Shown here piece by piece: positions 54,852 through 60,318 of a stretch of DNA of 60,318 nucleotides. This stretch comes from Geobacillus proteiniphilus (GTDB taxonomy: Bacteria; Bacillota; Bacilli; Bacillales; Anoxybacillaceae). The stretch is from NCBI RefSeq assembly GCF_001908025.1, contig NZ_MQMG01000014.1, positions 1-60,318 of the forward strand, written 5' to 3'. The notes beneath the pieces are model-generated. The model saw only the letters and a list, made by a program, of their open reading frames with translations, did no database searches and was not told the DNA's origin. A program made the position numbers and the translations under genes. The first letter of the stretch is position 1; each line of letters begins with the position of its first letter.

Positions 54852-56162
54852 TTATGATTTTTTGAAGCGGCCAAGCCGCTTTTTCTTCTTCTCCAGCTCC
54901 GCGCGCAGCTTTTTTTTGTAGCCCGGCTTCACCGGTTTCGCTTTTTTCAGTTTGGCGAAAAGCAGCGCCAGTTCGTCGTCTTTTTCGCCTGCCCGCTTGC
55001 TCCGCCGGTTCCACGGCGGCAGCTCCTTCCATTCGCCGCGTACGAGATCACGGTGGACAAACGAAATGCCCATTTTTTCCAACCTGGCAATCGCATCTTG
55101 GTCAGACGGCTCGTAAATCGTCGCCGCAATGCCGCTATAGCCGGCGCGCGCCGTCCGTCCGGCGCGGTGAATATAAAACTGCAGATCATCAGGCAGCTCG
55201 TAGTTGATGACATGACTGACGCCTTCAATATCGATGCCGCGCGCCGCCAAATCAGTGGCTACGACATATTGAAATTCCAAATCGCGGATGAGATTCATCA
55301 TCTTTCTCCGCTCGCGCGGCGTCAAATCGCCGTGCAACACGCCGACTTTCACCCCTTGTTCAGCGAGACGGTCGGCGACCTCATCAGCCATTTTCCTTGT
55401 GTTGACAAATACGATGGCCAAATACGGGTTGTAGCTGATGAGCACATCATGAAGAAGTTTTGTTTTCTCTCGTCCGCGCAGCGGGATGAGCACATGTTCG
55501 ATGTTTTCGTTCGCCGTCTGTTTCGGGTCGACGTGGACAAAGGTCGGGTTTTCCATATATTTTTTCAAAAACGGCTTCAGCTTTTCTGGAATCGTCGCTG
55601 AAAAGACGAGCATTTGCAAGTCTTTCGGCATCCGGGCAGCGATTTGGTCGACATCAGTGATAAAGCCCATATCGAGCATCAAGTCGGCTTCATCGACGAC
55701 AAGGATGTGGGCCGTATGCACATCAAGCGCCTGCTCGCGGATGAAATCGTTGATGCGCCCCGGCGTGCCGATGACAATATGCGGCTGCACGTTGAGCTTT
55801 TCGAGCGCTTTTTGCTTATCCGTCCCGCCGATCAAGCAACGGGCGACGATCATCCGATCTTTCGGGCAAAACTTCGTAATTTTCAGCGTTTCGTGATAAA
55901 TTTGCGTCGCTAACTCGCGCGTCGGCGCCGTGATGACGGCTTGCACTTCGGCGCGTTCCGGTTTGATTTTTTCAATGATCGGCAATAAGTACGCATGTGT
56001 TTTTCCCGTTCCGGTTTGCGATTGGCCGACCATGCTTTCGCCGCGCAGCGCCCCCGGAATGATGCGCTCTTGAATTTCCGTCGGTTTATAAAAACGAAGC
56101 GTCTTGATCGCTTCGATGATAAACGGTTGAAATGGAAAACGAGTGAACTGCGTTTCTGTCAT
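54852..56162 (-). CDS. cshB: DEAD-box RNA helicase CshB
   Basis: A 436-residue helicase (YqfR). It has an aromatic Q motif ([27 protein letters not shown]), Walker [14 protein letters not shown] near 53, VDEADLMLD near 155, SATIPEK near 195 and [11 protein letters not shown] near 335. A basic C-terminal tail is present. Helps cold-shock RNA unwinding in B. subtilis. ATG at 56162 after GGGAG. The IS element ends 19 bp upstream of the start, so it lies in the promoter region. Confidence 0.93.
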   Translation of the reverse strand: MTETQFTRFPFQPFIIEAIKTLRFYKPTEIQERIIPGALRGESMVGQSQTGTGKTHAYLLPIIEKIKPERAEVQAVITAPTRELATQIYHETLKITKFCPKDRMIVARCLIGGTDKQKALEKLNVQPHIVIGTPGRINDFIREQALDVHTAHILVVDEADLMLDMGFITDVDQIAARMPKDLQMLVFSATIPEKLKPFLKKYMENPTFVHVDPKQTANENIEHVLIPLRGREKTKLLHDVLISYNPYLAIVFVNTRKMADEVADRLAEQGVKVGVLHGDLTPRERRKMMNLIRDLEFQYVVATDLAARGIDIEGVSHVINYELPDDLQFYIHRAGRTARAGYSGIAATIYEPSDQDAIARLEKMGISFVHRDLVRGEWKELPPWNRRSKRAGEKDDELALLFAKLKKAKPVKPGYKKKLRAELEKKKKRLGRFKKS

Positions 56163-56180
56163 CAAGCACCACTCCCTTCT

Positions 56181-56330
56181 TTGAACGCTCTCCCACCTAC
56201 GCTAACGCTTAGAGGTGGGAGATTCTTGGGAACACCCGCCCCACGGCAGGCTATGAACCAAGCCATCCCCGTGCGTCCCACGGTTCGACTGCCTTACAAA
56301 GACAGCAAACGAAGCCCTTCCTGCAAAATA
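56181..56330 (-). ncRNA. Candidate omega-RNA (right-end RNA) of the tnpB element
   Basis: The segment covers the 3' end of tnpB and the right end, including GTGTTCCCAAGAATCTCC and the end hairpin. TnpB proteins use an RNA from exactly this place as guide scaffold. The guide would begin after TTCAA, in the cshB upstream region. Boundaries are inferred. Confidence 0.5.
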
Positions 56331-57404
56331 GTTCGGGCGGCGTTCTCGTCCCGATCGTGTTCGGCTCCGCAGTTCGGGCACACCCACTCGCGGATGTCGA
56401 GCGATTTCACCTCAATCTGCCGATGCCCGCAGCACGAGCACAATTGGCTCGATGGGAAGGTGCTCGCGACACGGACCACCGTCCGCCCGTACCATTTCGC
56501 TTTATACTCAAGCATCTTGAGAAAACGCCCCCACGCGGAATCGGAAATGCGTTTGGCCAGCTTGTGATTCTTCTGCATGTTCTTGACGCGCAAGTCCTCC
56601 ACGCACACCACTTGGTTTTCGCGGATGAGGCGGGTGGACTCCTGTGCAGGAAATCGTTCCGGCAGTTGGCGATTTTCTCATGAAGCCTGGCCACCCTCAA
56701 GCGGGCTTTCTGCCAGTTCGAACCACCCGGCTTCCGGCGGACATCACCCGCTGCCAATAGGCCAGCTTCTCTTCGTATCGGCGCCAATACTGGGGGTGTT
56801 CGATCTTCTCGCCTGTGGAAAGAACCACCATATGTTTCAATCCCAAATCGACGCCCACTTGCTTGTCCGTTGCCGGCCATGGAGGGATTTCCGTTTCCAC
56901 CAAGATGGAGACGAAATACTTCCCCGTTCGGTTTCGGCGAACGGTGGCGGAGAGAATGCGGCCTTCCACCTCACGGCTTTTGGCAAACTTCACCCATCCA
57001 AGCTTCGGGAGCTTCAAGCGATGGCCATCTACCTCGATGGATGGACGCCTTTTCTTTGGGTAGTTGCACTGGGCGGTGTACGATTGATTCGGGTGTTTTT
57101 TGCTTTTGAAGCGGGGAGCGTTCGCGATTCCATCGAAGAATCGGTCAAACGCCTCGTCCAACTGTTGCAACGCGTTTTGCAAGGCGGTCGAATCCGGCGC
57201 CTTCAGCCACGGGAGAGTTTGCTTCAATGCGGTCAACCGCTTGGAGCACTCGTTGTAGCCGAGTCCTCTTCCGGTGGTTTCATACGCCTGATTCCATTCG
57301 GCCAAAAAGTGATTATACACAAACCGGCAACATCCGATCGTTTGACGGATCCGTTCCGCTTGTGTTCGGGTGGGATACAGCCGAAAGCGGTAGGCTTTGT
57401 GCAT
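56294..57404 (-). pseudogene. tnpB: Frameshifted TnpB (RNA-guided nuclease, IS605 OrfB)
   Basis: It begins MHKAYRFRLYPTRTQAERIR and would be about 370 residues. The frame breaks twice. Near 56738 the sequence switches from VMSAGSRVV to the [23 protein letters not shown] frame; near 56643 it switches again to [17 protein letters not shown]. Each break fits loss of one base. The RuvC residues remain in the pieces: Asp in GVDLGLKHMVV, Glu in VCVEDLRV and Asp in [16 protein letters not shown]. So does the zinc ribbon (CSCCGHR, CPNCGAE). AAGGAGGGAAGG precedes the ATG. Recently inactivated, since similarity is otherwise intact. Confidence 0.88.
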
Positions 57405-57560
57405 GACCTTCCCTCCTTCCGCATAGAACATTTGTTCTATTGTCTATTCTACACCTTTTGTTCGTTGAAGGCAAGAGGGAGATCGATGGCGAATACCGAT
57501 TCATCACCCACTTACGCTCACGCGTGGAAGTGGGGGTCTTCTCGGTTTAGGATGATAAAT

Positions 57561-57772
57561 GAAACTGGAAGGTTTCCCATCTCGTTGGCCCAAAAGCGTG
57601 CCGTCTATTTTTCCGACTGTCGGCGGCAAGCTTTGACGCGACGGAAGACGGAACAACCAACCGTTTCACAAATCCATGCATCGGTCTGGAAGCGGTATTG
57701 TTCGGTCACCCGACAGTCGATCAAATACCGGCTGGCTCCATAAAAGAGCGTAAACGTTAACGTTTCAAATGG
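57561..57772 (-). repeat. Dispersed repeat family, copy 3
   Basis: About 210 bp between GAAAC (57561) and GTTTC (57762). CCGACTGTCGG (57613-57623) can pair with CGACAGTCG (57711-57719). It shares CTCGTTGGCCCAAAA...TTTTCCGACTGT..GGCAAGC with copy 2, and GACAGTCGATCAAAT then TAAAAG...GTTAA...TTCAAAT with the reverse complement of copy 1. No gene is recognisable. The tnpB element is inserted right at its edge. Confidence 0.65.
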
Positions 57773-57928
57773 CATATGGGCACCGCTTCGTCCGCTTCAC
57801 CATTATAGCGAATCGCTGCCCCCTGCCGCAACTAAAGACGATCCTGCAACAAACCTTTCCCGCCTTGCCCGCATATTGTAGAAAGGAGGACATTCGTTCA
57901 TCCGCACGACCGAAAGGAGGAAGCTGCT

Positions 57929-58459
57929 ATGAGATACAGTCGGCCCCCGATGATGCCTTCTCCGTTTGCCGGAAGGCCGCCAGCCCCGTTCGCCCGCATG
58001 CCGGCGCCGCCTTTCCGCCCCAGCGGCCCCGGTGGCTTCTTGGCCCGCTTGTTTTCGCGCGGGCAGCCGCCGGCTGCTGCATCGTCTCCGTGGGGGCTGC
58101 CGTTGCTGCCCAACGCCGCTAACACCGCCGCATCCAACACGGGCGGCGGTTTGGTTGGTATGTTAAACAACTTGCAAAAAATGCTTGGCATCGCACAAAA
58201 CGTCATGCCGATGGTGCAACAGTATGGACCGCTCATCCGCAATCTTCCGGCGATGATCCGCATTTTCCGCGAGTTGAAACCGGCCGACGAAGGGGAAGGC
58301 GAAACAACGTCGGAAAGCGCACCGGCCAACGAAACGAAACAAAAGCCGGCCGCTCAGGCGCCAAAAAAACGCTCCGTTCCGCAGGCAAAGCGCGAAGAGC
58401 CGCAAGAAAAAGAAGCACCGGCCGCCCCGAAGCCGTCCAAGCCGAAACTGTATATCTAG
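57929..58459 (+). CDS. yqfQ: VrrA-like proline-rich protein YqfQ
   Basis: A 176-residue low-complexity protein: a Pro/Arg/Phe-rich N-terminus (MRYSRPPMMPSPFAGRPPAPF), a central hydrophobic helical part (LVGMLNNLQKMLGIAQNVMPMVQQYGPLIRNLPAMIRIFREL) and a Lys/Pro/Glu/Ala-rich tail. The central part marks the YqfQ/VrrA family, a spore-associated protein with no known mechanism. AAAGGAGG precedes the ATG. Confidence 0.83.
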   Translation: MRYSRPPMMPSPFAGRPPAPFARMPAPPFRPSGPGGFLARLFSRGQPPAAASSPWGLPLLPNAANTAASNTGGGLVGMLNNLQKMLGIAQNVMPMVQQYGPLIRNLPAMIRIFRELKPADEGEGETTSESAPANETKQKPAAQAPKKRSVPQAKREEPQEKEAPAAPKPSKPKLYI

Positions 58460-58469
58460 TTTCTTTCCC

Positions 58470-58499
58470 CGCCCTAGCGCACCTGCTGTTTAGGGCGGT
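58470..58499 (+). terminator. Possible terminator of yqfQ
   Basis: CCGCCCTA and TAGGGCGG arms, followed by TTATTCTTT. Confidence 0.55.
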
Positions 58500-58505
58500 T
58501 ATTCT

Positions 58506-58534
58506 TTGTCTTCTCCCCGGTGCTCCGATATAAT
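58506..58534 (+). promoter_or_regulatory. Sigma-A promoter of ispH
   Basis: TTGTCT, a 17-bp spacer and a perfect TATAAT, 44 bp before the start codon. Confidence 0.65.
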
Positions 58535-58577
58535 GGAAGGTGAACAACCGCCGCACAACCGGCGGCAGGGAGGGAAT

Positions 58578-59531
58578 ATGATGGAAGTGATTAAAATTAC
58601 CCCGCGCGGGTATTGCTACGGGGTGGTCGATGCGATGGTCATCGCCCGCAACGCGGCGTTGGACCCATCTTTGCCGCGTCCGATTTACATTCTCGGCATG
58701 ATCGTCCATAACAAGCACGTCACGGATGCGTTTGCCGAAGAAGGCATCATCACGCTCGATGGTGAAAACCGTTTGGAAATTTTGGAAAAAATCGATCGTG
58801 GCACCGTCATTTTCACTGCCCATGGCGTCTCACCGGAAGTGAAAAAACGAGCGCTCGAAAAGGGACTTGTCACGATTGATGCGACATGCCCAGATGTGAC
58901 AAAAACGCATCGGCTCATCGAACAAAAACTCGCCGATGGCTACGATATCATCTATATCGGCAAAAAAGGACACCCGGAACCGGAAGGAGCGGTCGGCATC
59001 AATCCGGAAAGAATCCATCTTGTGGAAACCATCGATGATGTCGAACGGCTGTCCATTCACAATGAGCGCATCATGGTGACGAACCAGACGACGATGAGCC
59101 AATGGGACGTCGCCGACATCATGGCGAAAGTGAAAGAAAAATACCCGCACGTGGAAATGCATAAAGAAATTTGCCTCGCCACCCAGCTTCGACAAGAGGC
59201 GGTCGCTGAGCAGGCGAAGGAAGCCGATGTGACGATCGTCGTCGGCGACCCGCGCAGCAACAACTCGAACCGCCTCGCCCAAGTATCGGAAGAGATCGCC
59301 GGCACGAAGGCGTATCGCGTCGCTGATGTGACGGAAATCGACATCAACTGGATTAAAGATGCGAAAAAAGTCGCTGTCACCGCCGGCGCTTCCACCCCGA
59401 CGCCGATTACGAAAGAAGTGATCGATTTTTTGGAGCAGTTTGACCCGAACGACCCATCGACATGGAAGCGGGAACGGAAAGTGCCGCTGCAAAAAATCTT
59501 GCCGAAAGTGAAAACAAAGAAAGAAGAGTGA
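58578..59531 (+). CDS. ispH: 4-hydroxy-3-methylbut-2-enyl diphosphate reductase IspH
   Basis: A 317-residue iron-sulfur enzyme, final step of the MEP pathway giving isopentenyl and dimethylallyl diphosphate. The three cluster Cys are in [10 protein letters not shown] near 13, [11 protein letters not shown] near 107 and [12 protein letters not shown] near 200. GQxTxSQ-like [11 protein letters not shown] near 175 and [11 protein letters not shown] near 235 are also typical. GGGAGGG precedes the ATG at 58578; a second ATG follows directly. Ends in a terminator. Confidence 0.95.
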   Translation: MMEVIKITPRGYCYGVVDAMVIARNAALDPSLPRPIYILGMIVHNKHVTDAFAEEGIITLDGENRLEILEKIDRGTVIFTAHGVSPEVKKRALEKGLVTIDATCPDVTKTHRLIEQKLADGYDIIYIGKKGHPEPEGAVGINPERIHLVETIDDVERLSIHNERIMVTNQTTMSQWDVADIMAKVKEKYPHVEMHKEICLATQLRQEAVAEQAKEADVTIVVGDPRSNNSNRLAQVSEEIAGTKAYRVADVTEIDINWIKDAKKVAVTAGASTPTPITKEVIDFLEQFDPNDPSTWKRERKVPLQKILPKVKTKKEE

Positions 59532-59553
59532 CGGTTGTTTCGTCCATAAAGAG

Positions 59554-59603
59554 AGGCTGTCTTGGACAAACGGTTGAACCGCTCATCCAGGACAGCCTTT
59601 TTC
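59554..59603. terminator. Terminator between ispH and yqfO
   Basis: AGGCTGTCTTGGA pairs with TCCAGGACAGCCT around a 20-base loop containing a second small stem; TTTTT follows. Confidence 0.8.
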
Positions 59604-59612
59604 GTTGGCCGT

Positions 59613-60318
59613 TCATACGAACTGAAACGGATCGGTATGGACGCTGGAAGCGATCACTTCCGCCTCCCATTGACGTTTCGCGAGCTCAGCGGTTAAGTAA
59701 CGGGCTACGCCTTCTTTCATGATTTTTTCTACATTATGTCCCGGATCAATGATGTGAAGGCCGAGCGCTTGGGCGTCATGGGCGGTGTGGTAATACACAT
59801 CCCCTGTCACGTATACGTCCGCCCCGGCCGATGCGGCGGCGGCGACAAACTTATTCCCATCCCCGCCGAGCACCGCGACCGTTTGCACGAGATCATCGAG
59901 TCGGCCCACGACGCGCACCGCCGGAACGGAAAACGCCGTTTTCACCTGCTCGGCGAAAGCGCCAAGCGTCACCGGCTGCGGCAGCCGGCCAATGCGCCCG
60001 AGCCCGAAGCGGCGGCCTCCGTTGTCAAGCGGATAGATATCATATGCCACTTCCTCATACGGATGAACAGACAGCATCGCCTGAATCACTTGCCGTTCAA
60101 GAGAGGCCGGCATGATCGTTTCGATGCGCACTTCCTCAACTTCCTCGAGCCGCCCTTGCTCGCCGATGAACGGCCGCGCCCCTTCCTCCGGCAAAAACGT
60201 GCCGACGCCGCGGCTGTTGAACGTGCAATGGCTGTAGCGGCCAATATGCCCGGCGCCGGCATCGCCTAAGGCCTTCCGCACCACCTCAGCATGCGTCACC
60301 GGCACATAGACAACGAGC
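59613..60318 (-). CDS. yqfO: Nif3-like dinuclear metal center protein YqfO, C-terminal part
   Basis: The reading frame is open to the window edge, so the start lies beyond 60318. About 235 residues are visible. VVYVPVTHAEVVRKALGDAGAGHIG begins the inserted PII-like domain (CIM/DUF34 family), and the second half of the Nif3 fold follows with VLGGDGNKF, YVTGDVYYHTAHDA and the metal His in IDPGHNVEKIM. Ends VHTDPFQFV. Bacillus YqfO is about 370 residues. Function still debated; YqfO binds YkuP-like partners or metal in family reports. Strand opposite to ispH. Confidence 0.9.
   Translation of the reverse strand, partial: LVVYVPVTHAEVVRKALGDAGAGHIGRYSHCTFNSRGVGTFLPEEGARPFIGEQGRLEEVEEVRIETIMPASLERQVIQAMLSVHPYEEVAYDIYPLDNGGRRFGLGRIGRLPQPVTLGAFAEQVKTAFSVPAVRVVGRLDDLVQTVAVLGGDGNKFVAAAASAGADVYVTGDVYYHTAHDAQALGLHIIDPGHNVEKIMKEGVARYLTAELAKRQWEAEVIASSVHTDPFQFV

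Larger units (their letters stand above)
56181..57554 (-). mobile_element. IS200/IS605-family element with tnpB only
   Basis: Starts after the target TTTAT (minus strand, 57555-57559). Left end: hairpin CCCACTT/AAGTGGG (57507-57534) followed by GATGAAT. Right end: hairpin CTCCCACCT/AGGTGGGAG (56190-56221), then TTCAA (minus strand, 56181-56185). Length 1374 bp. Only a decayed tnpB is inside and no tnpA, so it would need a transposase in trans to move. Its ends match those of the empty element at 25733-26112. Confidence 0.85.

Noticed and set aside
56577-57743. A 388-residue plus-strand open frame
   Set aside because: It is antisense to the decayed tnpB and crosses both the element end and repeat copy 3, so it is fortuitous.
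1-60318. tRNA genes, complete rRNA genes, prophage or integrated plasmid
   Set aside because: No cloverleaf, rRNA operon, integrase or phage structural gene was recognised; the only rRNA-like sequence is the short fragment at 28797-28832.

Overview
The window is a low-to-moderate GC Firmicute chromosome segment, almost certainly from Geobacillus or a close thermophilic Bacillaceae relative. Gene order from start to end follows the Bacillus subtilis yqhQ-to-yqfO chromosome arc nearly gene for gene. The genes include gcv, comG, glkA, rpmG, pst, pbpA, sodA, ispG, zur, nfo, cshB and ispH. Strong AGGAGG-type ribosome binding sites and spore genes agree with this. The genus is an inference from recognised families and synteny; no search was run.

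Layout. 1-3.1 kb: yqhQ, yqhP, yqhO and the manganese regulator mntR, then a 167-bp inverted-repeat element. 3.5-8.7 kb: an insertion relative to B. subtilis, holding a coiled-coil protein with 21-bp repeats, a LysM/GH18 spore-cortex-lytic type protein, and a B12-dependent ribonucleotide reductase gene (nrdJ) split by a 401-nt group I intron, with paired NrdR-like boxes upstream. 8.8-16 kb: lipM, yqhL, a ROK repressor with its own palindromic operator, and the gcvT-gcvPA-gcvPB glycine cleavage operon behind a glycine riboswitch. 16.2-23.2 kb: a SNF2-type helicase, yqhG, yqzE and the comGA-GG DNA-uptake pilus operon. 23.4-36.7 kb: regulators and small membrane proteins, MidA-like methyltransferase, yqgX, yqgT, glkA, a SpoVAF-like protein, the rhomboid protease gluP, yqgN, rpmG and a putative membrane protein pair.

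36.8-47.7 kb: a split phosphate transporter. pstB stands alone on one side of pbpA, yqgE, sodA, a chemoreceptor and yqgB, while pstS-pstC-pstA lie on the other side. Each part has four PhoP-like half sites at exact 11-bp spacing. 47.9-60.3 kb: yqfZ, ispG, yqfX, yqfW, the zinc uptake operon znuC-znuB-zur with a Zur box, yqfU, yqfT, nfo, cshB, an IS200/IS605-type tnpB element with a frameshifted tnpB, yqfQ, ispH and a partial yqfO.

The less ordinary signals are (i) the nrdJ group I intron; (ii) a 380-bp non-coding IS200/IS605 derivative at 25.73-26.11 kb that keeps both end hairpins and an omega-RNA-like right end; (iii) the decayed tnpB element at 56.2-57.6 kb, which shares its TTTAT target and end architecture; (iv) a three-copy dispersed repeat family; (v) a fragment of the 23S rRNA 5' end between 22-bp direct repeats; and (vi) the split Pho regulon.
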